From Desulfobacteria bacterium (lineage in GTDB: Bacteria > Desulfobacterota > Desulfobacteria > Desulfobacterales > C00003060), in contig JAQYVR010000158.1 of assembly GCA_030145395.1 (NCBI GenBank), positions 1 to 33,737 of the forward strand: 33,737 bases of DNA, in the 5' to 3' direction. Position 1 is the stretch's first letter, and every line of letters starts with the position of its first letter. This document shows, piece by piece, positions 16,616 through 26,270 of the stretch. The position numbers were made by a program, and so were the translations under genes. The notes below the pieces were generated by a model. The model did no database searches. It saw only the letters and a program-made list of their open reading frames with translations, and was not told the origin of the DNA.

Positions 16616-17850
16616 CCGACAAGGAATTCTTCAAGGTGACCTCTCTGGAGCGGGTGCTAGACCTGATTCGCACCTTTCCATGTGTCAATGAGGAGGTCCT
16701 CCCGCTGGATCAGTGTGTAGGCCGCATTCTATTCCAGGACACAGTCTCCAAGATCGATCTTCCAGAATTCAACCGTGCGACCATGGATGGCTATGCAGTC
16801 CGGGCGCAATCAACCTTTGGCGCCTCAGAGAGTTTGCCGGCCCTTCTCAAAATCGTTGGCGAGGTCGAGATGGGAGAGGTCCCCACGGTTTCGGTCCAGC
16901 CGGGTGAAGCTGTTCGGATCGCCACGGGTGGCATGCTGCCTGATGGGGCTGACAGCGTGGTCATGATAGAACATGCCCATGCCCTTGATGAGCATACCCT
17001 TGAAGTCTTTAAGAGCGTTGCTCCATTACAGCATGTTATAGAGGTCGGCGAGGATTTTGGCAGGGAGGAGCAGGTCCTTGCCAAGGGAAGCCGCATACGT
17101 CCTCAGGAAATGGGTGTCCTGGCAGCCCTTGGTCAGACCCATGTTACAGTCTACAGACAGCCGACTGTGGCGACAATCTCCTCGGGTGACGAGATTGTGC
17201 CTATCGCACAAAACCCAAGTCTTTCTGAGCTGCGGGACGTCAACGCATACACCTTAGCTGGTCTTATTAGGCTGTCAGGCGGGATTCCACTCTATCTCGG
17301 AATTGCCAGGGATAACTTTGATGAGCTGCACGGCCTCTGCAAGAATGCCCTTGACCAGGCGGACATGGTCTTGATCTCAGGCGGGAGTTCGGTGGGCTCC
17401 CGTGATTTTACCCTGGAAGTGATTGAAGCGCTTCCTGATGCCGAGATCTTAGTCCATGGGGTTTCAATCAGCCCCGGAAAGCCCACAATTTTGGCCGCGA
17501 GTAAGCAGAAGTCCATCTGGGGACTTCCCGGACAGGTCACGTCGGCCATGATTGTTTTCCATGTGATGGTTCGTCCCTTGCTTGAAAAGATAAGCGGGCT
17601 TTCCGAAGATCGGCTACTCGCCGAACGCGAGGTCTCTGCCGTTCTGAGCCGGAACCTGGCATCAGTTCAGGGACGAGAAGATTATGTGCGCGTGAAACTA
17701 GTGCATAGGGAGAACCAGATCTATGCTGACCCCATTCTTGGCAAATCAGGTCTGATCCACACGATGGTTAAGGCCGACGGACTTGTTAGAATAGATATAA
17801 ACTCAGAAGGGCTGGACAAAGGAACCCATGTGCGTGTTATTGCGTTTTAG
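16612..17850 (+). CDS. moeA: Molybdopterin molybdenumtransferase MoeA
   Basis: LPEFNRATMDGYAVRAQ, RIATGGMLPDGADSVVMIEHA, ISSGDEIVP, LISGGSSVGSRDF, ISPGKPTILA, GLPGQVTSAMIVF; overlaps fdhD. Confidence 0.96.
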   Translation: MTDKEFFKVTSLERVLDLIRTFPCVNEEVLPLDQCVGRILFQDTVSKIDLPEFNRATMDGYAVRAQSTFGASESLPALLKIVGEVEMGEVPTVSVQPGEAVRIATGGMLPDGADSVVMIEHAHALDEHTLEVFKSVAPLQHVIEVGEDFGREEQVLAKGSRIRPQEMGVLAALGQTHVTVYRQPTVATISSGDEIVPIAQNPSLSELRDVNAYTLAGLIRLSGGIPLYLGIARDNFDELHGLCKNALDQADMVLISGGSSVGSRDFTLEVIEALPDAEILVHGVSISPGKPTILAASKQKSIWGLPGQVTSAMIVFHVMVRPLLEKISGLSEDRLLAEREVSAVLSRNLASVQGREDYVRVKLVHRENQIYADPILGKSGLIHTMVKADGLVRIDINSEGLDKGTHVRVIAF

Positions 17851-17947
17851 CAGCTCAACTCAATAGACGCCGGCCAAAAGAGTTACCCCCTGACCTTGCC
17901 TGACGCAATCTGCGTTCCCCCCACTGGCACTGCTGGGCAACAATCTT

Positions 17948-20900
17948 CTATCCGAGAATACCACTTATTTTTGCAGACAGTTGTTTCATAGTGAAGGGCT
18001 TCTGAATAAACCCATCACAGCCTCGTTCCAAGATCTCGCTGGCCTCACCATCAACGCTGAAACCGCTTGATAGCAGGACCTTCACGTCAGGGTTGACTTC
18101 CTTCATGCGATCATAGGTTTTACCGCCGCCCATTCTGGGCATGACCATGTCTAAAACAACAACGTCTATCTTATCCCTATGCTTCTTATAAACCGTGATC
18201 GCCTCTTTCCCATCTTTGGCTGTTAGTACCTGGTAGCCCATGGCCTCCAACAATTCCTGCCCTACCTTCAAGACCACCGCTTCATCGTCTACCAGCAGGA
18301 CATTTGCGGTTCCCTGAGCCGCATTCCCCCGGGTTCTGACGATTCTCTTCACTTCTTTTTTTGATGAAGGCAGATAAATGCTAAAGGTGGTTCCTCGTCC
18401 CCTCTTGGAGGCGGCATCAATATATCCGCTATGGGCCTTTATGATCCCGTAGGCAGAAGCCAGACCAAGACCAGTCCCTCCGCCTATCTCCTTGGTGGTG
18501 AAGAACGGATCAAAGATTCGGTCAATCGTCTTTTTATATATGCCCATGCCCGTGTCGGTCACTTGCAACAGTACATAGTTGCTCTGCTTTGGCTCATAGG
18601 ACTTCCCCTTCATATCCTTGTCAGTGAGGTTCATAGTCTTCAGGGTCAGCTCCCCACCACCAGGCATGGCATCCGCCGCATTCACAAACAGATTCAAAAG
18701 GACTTGTTCTATCTGTCCAGAATCTGCCTCTACGGCAAATAAATCCTTGGCAAGCTCTCGGTGAATCGTAATCTCTTTTCTTGTCCTCCCAAAGGTATCA
18801 GCGGTTCCTTCCATCAATTGGTTCAGGTCAATGGGTTTGACCTCATATTTTCCCTTTCTCGCATATCCTAGGAGGCGTGAGGTGAGTCTGGCTCCGCCAT
18901 GAATCTGCTTTTCGATATTCTCCAGTCGTCCGTAATCGGGGTAGCTAGGGTCCATACTCATTAGCATTAAGGAGATATTGCCCTGTATGCCCATGAGCAT
19001 GTTATTGAAGTCATGGGCAATACCACCGGCTAATGTTCCAATGGCTTCCATTTTCTGAGCTTGTAAGAGTTGTGCTTCGAGACTCTTTGATTCAGTAATA
19101 TCCCTCAAGCTATGCGTGTAGCCGGTAAGATTACCTTCCTGGTCGATTATCGGGGATGTTGAACATCTGCAAGTCCGGCCAAGACTTGATAGGGTTAGTT
19201 CTCTGCTGGCAGGTTTTCCTGTTCGTGTTGTTGCGATCAAGGGACAGTCCTTAACCGGTTTGCTTTGCCCGTGGACTGCCTCATAGCATTTCTTGCCCAC
19301 CACGCCTTCCTTTTTGGTGCTGAAGGCCTCGGTTGCAGACCTGTTCATCCGAATGATTCGATGTTCACTGTCCAGCAGCATAACCATGTCGGTTATCGCG
19401 TCAAATGTGTTCTCCCAGTCCTCCTTGGCTTGAACCAGGGCCTCCACAGCCAACTTTTCTTCTGTAATATCAGTTGCAACACCTTCTATATAGCTCTTCT
19501 CCGGATTGACACTGGCAGAGTACCGTACCCATATGATCGAACCGTCCCTGCGCGATAAGCGAGCCTCGAAATTATGGATTTCGCCGTTCTTTTGTATTTC
19601 AGCCACCATCCGTTCACGTGTTCCTGGATCAAGGTAATGTTCGGAGGTGACAAACTGGGCTATACAGGCCTCGCGGTTCTCATAGGCAAACATTTTGGCC
19701 AGTCGTTCGTTACACTCTGCCATTTTTCCATCGCTTATCCTTGTCCGAAACAGGCCCACCTGGGCATTGTTAAACAGGTTGCGGTATTTGTCCTCGCTCT
19801 CCCTGAGCGCTTCCTCGGTCTGCTTTCGATCGGTGGTGTCCGCGATATTACCCAATATGGCAGGCCTTCCCTTATACTCTATCCTGGTGTTTCTCCTCAT
19901 AATCCATATGGTTTTCTCGTCCTTTGTCAGACCTCTTGCCTCGTATATTGATGGGGCCTGTTCCCCTTTTATCCTTTTAGCCCTTATCTCATTGGTCAAG
20001 TCCCTGTCCTCAGGATGAACCATCCTCCATGTTTCCATGCCCAGCACTTCATTTTCCGAATACCCGTAAATCTCGGAAAACCTCCTGTTGGCAAACTGTA
20101 TCTTTCCGTCCTGGTCGATATAGATGCCGGTCAGCGAGTTTTCTACCAAAGTACTGTATTTCTCTTCGGATGCCCGAAGAGCGTCATCGGCTCGTTTACG
20201 CTCGGTTATATTGAGCCCAAGTGATATTGCACCTATTATGCTTCCCTCTCTATCGCGCAGGATAGAGTTGTTCCACCGGCATAAAATAGTGTCTCCGGTC
20301 TTGGTAACATTTTCGTTGACAACGTCGCGTTCTACCCTTCCCTGAAGCAGATTATCCACAACATCCTCGACGCGAGGCCTTTCGCTTTCCGGGACGAGGA
20401 ACCCGAAAAAGTTTCTTCCCAATACCTCCTCTCTCGACCAGCCAAATGTCTCTTCGGAGCACTCATTCCAGTCCATTACACGACACTCCGGATCCCATAC
20501 AACAAAAGCCAATGGGGCGGTTTCGTACACGCTCCGGTAACGCTCCTCGCTTTCCCGGAGCGCCTCCTCCGTCGACCTGCGTTCCTTAATCCAGTCTTCC
20601 TCAAGCTGAAAGACGTCCCAGAAAAGACGGGCAGCGACATGGTTCATCAATTGAATGTTGTCTGGCTTGGTTTGGGAGATTTCCTTGGCTACCTGGGCAC
20701 GGCCTGTTAGCTCTATAATCATATCCAGGTCCTGGAGCTCATACAGATCATGGTAATCCTTCGTCGTGAAGACACCTTTTTCCTGGGCGAGACGATAACC
20801 CACAGCCTGTGGATTGGTGCAGGCCACCGCAATGAGCTTCATCCGAAGCTGGCTGAGTTTTTTGGCAAATATCATGTCTATAATTGCCTTACATCCAGGA

Positions 20901-21004
20901 CCGCCACCCACGATTCCTATGCCGAGTGCCTTAACCTTTTCCATGATTCTATCCTTCTTGAGAAGTGTTCGCTCAACCGGTGAAACATGCTTCGTGTGTT
21001 TCAC
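17948..21004 (-). CDS. Hybrid histidine kinase: N-terminal Rossmann-like nucleotide-binding domain, several PAS domains, HisKA, HATPase and receiver
   Basis: [44 protein letters not shown] (Rossmann-like); repeated [52 protein letters not shown] starts; [30 protein letters not shown]...[11 protein letters not shown]. Confidence 0.9.
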   Translation of the reverse strand: MKHTKHVSPVERTLLKKDRIMEKVKALGIGIVGGGPGCKAIIDMIFAKKLSQLRMKLIAVACTNPQAVGYRLAQEKGVFTTKDYHDLYELQDLDMIIELTGRAQVAKEISQTKPDNIQLMNHVAARLFWDVFQLEEDWIKERRSTEEALRESEERYRSVYETAPLAFVVWDPECRVMDWNECSEETFGWSREEVLGRNFFGFLVPESERPRVEDVVDNLLQGRVERDVVNENVTKTGDTILCRWNNSILRDREGSIIGAISLGLNITERKRADDALRASEEKYSTLVENSLTGIYIDQDGKIQFANRRFSEIYGYSENEVLGMETWRMVHPEDRDLTNEIRAKRIKGEQAPSIYEARGLTKDEKTIWIMRRNTRIEYKGRPAILGNIADTTDRKQTEEALRESEDKYRNLFNNAQVGLFRTRISDGKMAECNERLAKMFAYENREACIAQFVTSEHYLDPGTRERMVAEIQKNGEIHNFEARLSRRDGSIIWVRYSASVNPEKSYIEGVATDITEEKLAVEALVQAKEDWENTFDAITDMVMLLDSEHRIIRMNRSATEAFSTKKEGVVGKKCYEAVHGQSKPVKDCPLIATTRTGKPASRELTLSSLGRTCRCSTSPIIDQEGNLTGYTHSLRDITESKSLEAQLLQAQKMEAIGTLAGGIAHDFNNMLMGIQGNISLMLMSMDPSYPDYGRLENIEKQIHGGARLTSRLLGYARKGKYEVKPIDLNQLMEGTADTFGRTRKEITIHRELAKDLFAVEADSGQIEQVLLNLFVNAADAMPGGGELTLKTMNLTDKDMKGKSYEPKQSNYVLLQVTDTGMGIYKKTIDRIFDPFFTTKEIGGGTGLGLASAYGIIKAHSGYIDAASKRGRGTTFSIYLPSSKKEVKRIVRTRGNAAQGTANVLLVDDEAVVLKVGQELLEAMGYQVLTAKDGKEAITVYKKHRDKIDVVVLDMVMPRMGGGKTYDRMKEVNPDVKVLLSSGFSVDGEASEILERGCDGFIQKPFTMKQLSAKISGILG

Positions 21005-22542
21005 AGTCTCTCCAATAGTCTTTGGTGAATGTTATCAAACCCCCCGTTTGACATGATCAGTATTACGTCCTCAGGCTGTGCAACACTGATAAGATACTCG
21101 ATAATGGCGTCAGTATCCGGGAAGTAGAATGCTTTCTTTCCCCTATCGACTAAATCACAGGTCAACTCCTCGGAGGAGAACCTCTCGTCAGCCGGTATCT
21201 TGTCCAGCATGGGCGGCTTGCGGATGCATATCATATCCGCATCATCAAAGGAGTCGGGATATACTTTTTGAAAAACTTTACGCATGCTCGAATTGGTTCG
21301 TGGCTCAAAGACAGCAATAATCCTTCTGCTTGCATAAAAAGTGCCAACTGCGGCAAGGGTCTCTCGGACCTCAGTAGGATGATGGGCAAAATCATCTATA
21401 ACCGTAATATTACGCTTGATTCCTCGCACCTCCTGGCGTCGCTTGATCCCTTCAAAGGTTTCAAGTCCTTCCGATATAAGGTCTTTGGGGATCCGCAGGT
21501 CGTGGGCTACTGCAATGACGGACAGTGCATTCAGAGCATTGTGGCGACCCAAGAGAGGTGTCTTGAAAGTGCCAAAAGGCTCCCCGCGTTTTGTGATTTC
21601 AAGATAGGTCCAGGGCGGTTCAGGGCGCACACCTTCCAGTCGCCAGGGCGACCTTTCCTCAAAGCCATACATGTTGGTCCAGCAAGAGGCGTGGGCCGTG
21701 ATCTCTTTTATGGCAGGGGATTCATCCCAGGCAACCAGAAGGGTTTCTTCAGGCATGGATGTGACAAAATCGAGAAAGGCCTTCTTGACATGGGCTAGAT
21801 CGCGGTAGATGTCCGCATGATCAAATTCCACGCTGGTCAGAATCGCCCTCGATGGCGTGAAGTGAAGAAACTTGGGCCCTTTGTCAAAGAAGGCTGTGTC
21901 ATATTCATCTCCTTCCACTACAAAGTAAGGCCCGGTGCCGATATTATAGTTGCGATCAAAATTTTTCAGAATGCCGCCAACCATAAAGCCAGGATCAAGT
22001 CCTGCCATGGACAGAACCCATGCAAGGAGGGCCGCGGTGGTGGTCTTGCCATGGGTGCCTGTTACGGTGAGTGCTGCCTTTCCGTGAATGAAGAAACGAT
22101 TCAGGGCCTGGGGAAGGGAGCAAAACGGGAGGTCCATTTCAAACATGCGGACAACCTCTGGATTGTCCTTTGAGACGGCGTTGCCGACCACCACGAGATC
22201 TGGCTGATGAGAAAGGTTCTCTGGCCGAAATCCTTTAACAATATGGATACCACGTTCAGAGAGGAAGGTGCTCATTGGGGGATAGACGTGGTGATCGGAA
22301 CCGGTTACCTCAAATCCAGCCTCTTTCATCATGCCGGCAAGAGCCCCCATTCCCGTGCCACAGATGGCGATGAGATGAATGCTCTCGACCTTTTCAGGAA
22401 TTCGATTTTGCGTCAGGTTCAATGGCTTTGGTTCACTCCCATTTATTTGTCTTCGCCCCAACACACTGCAGCGCGCCGTCGCCAAAGTGGCTATGGCGCG
22501 TCGGCGACTTGTCGGAGCGAAGGCGTGTTCTGAGATGAACAA
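21001..22542 (-). CDS. mpl: Mur-ligase family protein, UDP-N-acetylmuramate:peptide ligase (Mpl) type; annotated N-terminus probably over-extended
   Basis: IHLIAICGTGMGALAGMMKEAGFEVTGSDHHVYPPMSTFLSERGI, VTGTHGKTTTAALLAWVL, EGDEYDTAFFDKGPKF, DDFAHHPTEVRETL. Homology probably begins near residue 41 (TTG codon at 22422-22420). Confidence 0.9.
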   Translation of the reverse strand: MFISEHAFAPTSRRRAIATLATARCSVLGRRQINGSEPKPLNLTQNRIPEKVESIHLIAICGTGMGALAGMMKEAGFEVTGSDHHVYPPMSTFLSERGIHIVKGFRPENLSHQPDLVVVGNAVSKDNPEVVRMFEMDLPFCSLPQALNRFFIHGKAALTVTGTHGKTTTAALLAWVLSMAGLDPGFMVGGILKNFDRNYNIGTGPYFVVEGDEYDTAFFDKGPKFLHFTPSRAILTSVEFDHADIYRDLAHVKKAFLDFVTSMPEETLLVAWDESPAIKEITAHASCWTNMYGFEERSPWRLEGVRPEPPWTYLEITKRGEPFGTFKTPLLGRHNALNALSVIAVAHDLRIPKDLISEGLETFEGIKRRQEVRGIKRNITVIDDFAHHPTEVRETLAAVGTFYASRRIIAVFEPRTNSSMRKVFQKVYPDSFDDADMICIRKPPMLDKIPADERFSSEELTCDLVDRGKKAFYFPDTDAIIEYLISVAQPEDVILIMSNGGFDNIHQRLLERL

Positions 22543-22706
22543 CTCACTGCTCTATACCTCACAGGGATGACTTCGTCCACTATATTGAGATGGCTTCACG
22601 TCTTTCATAAGACCGTCCGCTGCAAGTCATACGCAGGAATCACGTTTTACTTCGTTCCCCTTGACTTCGTCCATGAGTTTCCATAGGATAATTTTCCTGA
22701 GGTCAA

Positions 22707-23534
22707 ATGGACACATCGACACGGAGAAACATGATTGAGGCATACCTTATAGGCATCCTCGAACGCTCGGAGAGACTGTCGTATTATGTCGGGTCCAGGG
22801 GATGGGGCTTCATCCTTACCTGGGCACACAGGATTGCCGGGCTCATACTGATCCTCTATATGCTTTTTCATGTCTATACTCTTTCGGGACTGTATAACCC
22901 CGAGGCCTTTGCTTCAAAGATGAAGTTTTTTGACAATTTCATTTTCACCTTTCTTGAATGGGGGCTGGCTGTTCCGGTCATATTTCATGCTCTGAATGGG
23001 ACCAGATTGATTCTGTATGAAGGTTTTCACGTAAGACAGGATGCAGTCATGATTCGCTGGGTCTTTGTTCTCAGCACCATATATATCCTGACATTAGGCC
23101 TCCTAATGTTGATAGGCAATCAACAGGTATCTGCCGGCTTCTTCTGGCTCGTAGTAGCCATAGCCAGTGCCATCTTAAGCACTATTATATATAGAAAGAT
23201 CTGGCACACACAGAATGTCATGTTGTGGAAACTTCAAAGGGTGTCAGGGGGCTTGCTCCTTCCTTTGGTCTCAGGCCACATGTTCTTCATGCACTTGAAC
23301 TACAAGGCAGGCCACGATGTGGATACGATAATGGCAAGGATCTCTGCTCCCGGCATGAAGATCTTGGATGTTGCCTTTGTTAGCGTCGTCTTTTTCCACG
23401 CCGGCTTTGGGCTTTACACCGTTGTTGGCGATTACGTAGAACACAGGCTTCTAAGAAGCGGACTTACAATCCTGATGAGTTTTATTTTGGGTGTCTTTGC
23501 TTATGCTGGGGTCAAGCTTATCCTGAGTGTATAG
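22707..23534 (+). CDS. sdhC: Succinate dehydrogenase/fumarate reductase membrane cytochrome b subunit, apparently an SdhC-SdhD fusion
   Basis: WAHRIAGLILILYMLFHVYTLSG and second-half LQRVSGGLLLPLVSGHMFFMHLN; about 7 hydrophobic segments; directly upstream of sdhA/B. Confidence 0.85.
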   Translation: MDTSTRRNMIEAYLIGILERSERLSYYVGSRGWGFILTWAHRIAGLILILYMLFHVYTLSGLYNPEAFASKMKFFDNFIFTFLEWGLAVPVIFHALNGTRLILYEGFHVRQDAVMIRWVFVLSTIYILTLGLLMLIGNQQVSAGFFWLVVAIASAILSTIIYRKIWHTQNVMLWKLQRVSGGLLLPLVSGHMFFMHLNYKAGHDVDTIMARISAPGMKILDVAFVSVVFFHAGFGLYTVVGDYVEHRLLRSGLTILMSFILGVFAYAGVKLILSV

Positions 23535-23546
23535 GGAATATTAAGA

Positions 23547-25349
23547 TTGGGAAGCAAACTTCAAATTGACTCGATATTACGGCCTGAAGTACTAGTGATC
23601 GGCGCGGGTGGGGCGGGCCTGAGATGCGCGGCCGAAATATGCGAGAGGCGTCAGGACACAAGCGTCGTCGTTGTGACCAAGGTGTATAGTCCCCAAAAGT
23701 CTCATACTGCGGCGGCTCAGGGCGGCATGGCGGCAGTCGATCCAAACGACCCCGTGGACAAAGTCTTATACCATATGTTCGATACCTGGAAGGGTTCAGA
23801 TTGCTCTTCAGATCAGAATATTATCAAGAAGGTTTGCGAATCGGCGTGGGAGCAAATCCTTTGGCTGGAAAGACGAGGGATGCATTTTAGCCGCACCGAG
23901 GAAGGCCGTATCGCCAAGAGGCCCTTTGGTGGTCACATGCTTAATTTTGGCGAGGTCAAGGCTTTTCGTGCTTGTTACGAGGCTGATCGCACAGGCAAGG
24001 GGATTATGGATACGGTCTGGGCCGAGTCCTTGAAGCACGGAGTGGTCTCTCTAAATCAAAGTGTAGCTACAGAACTGCTCTTCAGAAATGGTCGCTGTAT
24101 AGGGGCCATTGTTTTTATGGAACAGAACGGAAAGTTTGTAGCTGTTCTGGCAAAAGCCACGGTCATGGCGACCGGTGGAAAGACCCGTATGTATCAAGTG
24201 AGCAGCAACTGCCGCCAGAATACGGGCGATGGGTTGGCTCTGATGCTGCAAGCTGGGCTTCCGGTCATGGATTTGGAGGCCGTACAGTTTCACCCCACAG
24301 GGATTGTTGGTCCTGGTATCCTTGCCAGTGAAGCCCTGCGTGGTGAAGGTGGTATTCTGCGGAACAAGGATGACGAACCGTTTATGGAGCGATATGCCCC
24401 CACGGCCAAAGACCTCGCGCCGCGGGATCTCGTTTCCCGGTGCATCATGACAGAAATCCGTGAAGGGAGGGGATGCATTCATGCAGATCACAAGCTTCCT
24501 CATGTCTGGTTGGACCTGAGGCACCTACCCGAGCACATTCACAAAACGAGAATACAGGAGGTCTGCAGCTTCTTCTGTAGATTTGTGGGGGTTGAACCTC
24601 AAAGCCAGCTATGTCCGGTTACCCCCACGGCCCACTACCAGATGGGTGGAGCACCGACCAATGAATTTGGAGAGGTCCAAAGGGACGCCCAGCAAATCGT
24701 GCCCGGTCTGTATGCTTGCGGGGAGTTTGCAGCAGCCAGCCTGCACGGTCACAATCGCCTAGGTACAAACTCCTTGTTGGAGTTGATCACCATGGGAAAG
24801 GTCGTGGGAAAGAGGGTATCAGCCTATCTTGATGAAGCAGAAGATCCGGGGAATCTTCCACAAGATGCGGGACAACACATTTTTGGGCAGTTCTCGGATT
24901 ATCTTGAAACTCAAGGAAGAGGGCGCTATTCTGAAATTCGCGATGACCTGCGGATTCTCATGACAGCAAAGGTGGGTGTATTTCGGAATGAGCAGATCCT
25001 TAGAGAAGCGATCGAAAGACTCAAAGAACTCAAGGAGAGAGCTGGAGAGATAGAACTCACCAGCAAGTCGCTAGTCATGAACCAGTCACTGGTTCAGCTC
25101 TGGGAGTTGCATCATCTCCTGGATGTTTCAATGGTCATTGCCAGCGGTGCTCTATCCAGGAAAGAGTCAAGAGGAGCCCATTACCGGGAAGACTATCCGG
25201 AGAGAAGCTCGGAGTTTCAGTATCATACACTCGCTTATATGACAGAGTTCGGAGAGGTGACCCTCGGCAGGCGCCCGATTGATATGAGCATCTTTGAAGC
25301 CCGGGGGGAGCACTATGAGAAGTTTGGCATCATTGAAAGAAAATACTGA
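23547..25349 (+). CDS. sdhA: Succinate dehydrogenase/fumarate reductase flavoprotein subunit
   Basis: VLVIGAGGAGLRCAAEI, SHTAAAQGGMAAV (flavinylation His region), VQFHPTGIVGPGILASEALRGEGG, YQMGGAPTNEFGEV, GHNRLGTNSLLELITMG. TTG start by ORF track. Confidence 0.95.
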   Translation: MGSKLQIDSILRPEVLVIGAGGAGLRCAAEICERRQDTSVVVVTKVYSPQKSHTAAAQGGMAAVDPNDPVDKVLYHMFDTWKGSDCSSDQNIIKKVCESAWEQILWLERRGMHFSRTEEGRIAKRPFGGHMLNFGEVKAFRACYEADRTGKGIMDTVWAESLKHGVVSLNQSVATELLFRNGRCIGAIVFMEQNGKFVAVLAKATVMATGGKTRMYQVSSNCRQNTGDGLALMLQAGLPVMDLEAVQFHPTGIVGPGILASEALRGEGGILRNKDDEPFMERYAPTAKDLAPRDLVSRCIMTEIREGRGCIHADHKLPHVWLDLRHLPEHIHKTRIQEVCSFFCRFVGVEPQSQLCPVTPTAHYQMGGAPTNEFGEVQRDAQQIVPGLYACGEFAAASLHGHNRLGTNSLLELITMGKVVGKRVSAYLDEAEDPGNLPQDAGQHIFGQFSDYLETQGRGRYSEIRDDLRILMTAKVGVFRNEQILREAIERLKELKERAGEIELTSKSLVMNQSLVQLWELHHLLDVSMVIASGALSRKESRGAHYREDYPERSSEFQYHTLAYMTEFGEVTLGRRPIDMSIFEARGEHYEKFGIIERKY

Positions 25350-25380
25350 CGGCTTCGCAAAGAGTCCATCTGCGGTGTTA
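25347..25380. repeat. Solo end of the GACGGCTTCGTAA-type repeat (same family as 28024-28196)
   Basis: tgacggcttcgcaaagagtccatctgcggtgtta compared with 28028: gacggtttcgtaagaagttcacctgcggcgttg. Confidence 0.6.
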
Positions 25381-25553
25381 TGCTTCAAGCCCAACGGCGT
25401 AGGGCACAAGGCGTAAGGCCCAAGGGTTACGCTTTTCTTCCTTTAAAGAGCCGTGAGCCTTAGACCTTGCGCCTTACACCGGCATCTTTTTGATTTCTGC
25501 TGTGCAGGTGCTTGTGTCAAGGAACAGCTATTGGCCTTCTCGGGAGAGACCAC

Positions 25554-26264
25554 ATGTCTCAAGAATATGATCTGACGCTGAAAGTTAGCCGCTATAACCC
25601 TGATATACGGCGTTCGTGGATCCAGGTTTACCGACTCAAGGCGGGCCGGATCTTGCGCTTTGTGGACCTCTTTCAAAAGATCAATGACGAGCAGGACTCT
25701 ACCCTGGCATGGCGTTCTTCGTGCGAACATGGGCAGTGCGGCACATGTGGGATTAGAATCAACGGCAAGCCGCTCTTGTCATGCGAACTACTGGTAGAAG
25801 ATGCTGTAAGACTCTTCAAAACGCAGACCTTCACGGTTGAGCCTCTGACAGTTGCTCCGGTCACTCGCGACCTGGTAATAGATATGGAAAAGGCCTATGA
25901 GCAAGTCCATTTTGTGAAACCTTACATTATTCAACCTGCCCCTGAGCATCCCGAGGGCGACGAATACCGGATCTCGCCACGTGAGTTGGAGGCCTATGTT
26001 GAAGCCACCCGTTGCATCAATTGTTTCTGCTGTGTGGCTGCATGCGTCACACAAAAGAATTATCTAGGGCCAAATGCCGTGCTCGCCAACATTGTCCGTC
26101 TCATGGACCCAAGGGAAATGGCCAAGCAGGAAAGGATGGATATCTTGTATAGCGAGCAGGGAACTCCCAGGTGCAGGACAGCCCGGGCGTGCAGTTTCGT
26201 GTGTCCCAAAGAGATCGACATCGCCCATTTCATCGCCTCAGCCAAGGAAGGGAACCTCAAGTAG
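25554..26264 (+). CDS. sdhB: Succinate dehydrogenase/fumarate reductase iron-sulfur subunit
   Basis: SSCEHGQCGTCGIRINGKPLLSCELLV; CINCFCCVAAC; CRTARACSFVCPKEID. Start set at the ATG at 25554 after gggagaga. Confidence 0.94.
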   Translation: MSQEYDLTLKVSRYNPDIRRSWIQVYRLKAGRILRFVDLFQKINDEQDSTLAWRSSCEHGQCGTCGIRINGKPLLSCELLVEDAVRLFKTQTFTVEPLTVAPVTRDLVIDMEKAYEQVHFVKPYIIQPAPEHPEGDEYRISPRELEAYVEATRCINCFCCVAACVTQKNYLGPNAVLANIVRLMDPREMAKQERMDILYSEQGTPRCRTARACSFVCPKEIDIAHFIASAKEGNLK

Positions 26265-26270
26265 GAACGG

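Noticed and set aside
24051-24524. 157-aa ORF antisense to sdhA
   Set aside because: Shadow of a well-supported sdhA reading frame.
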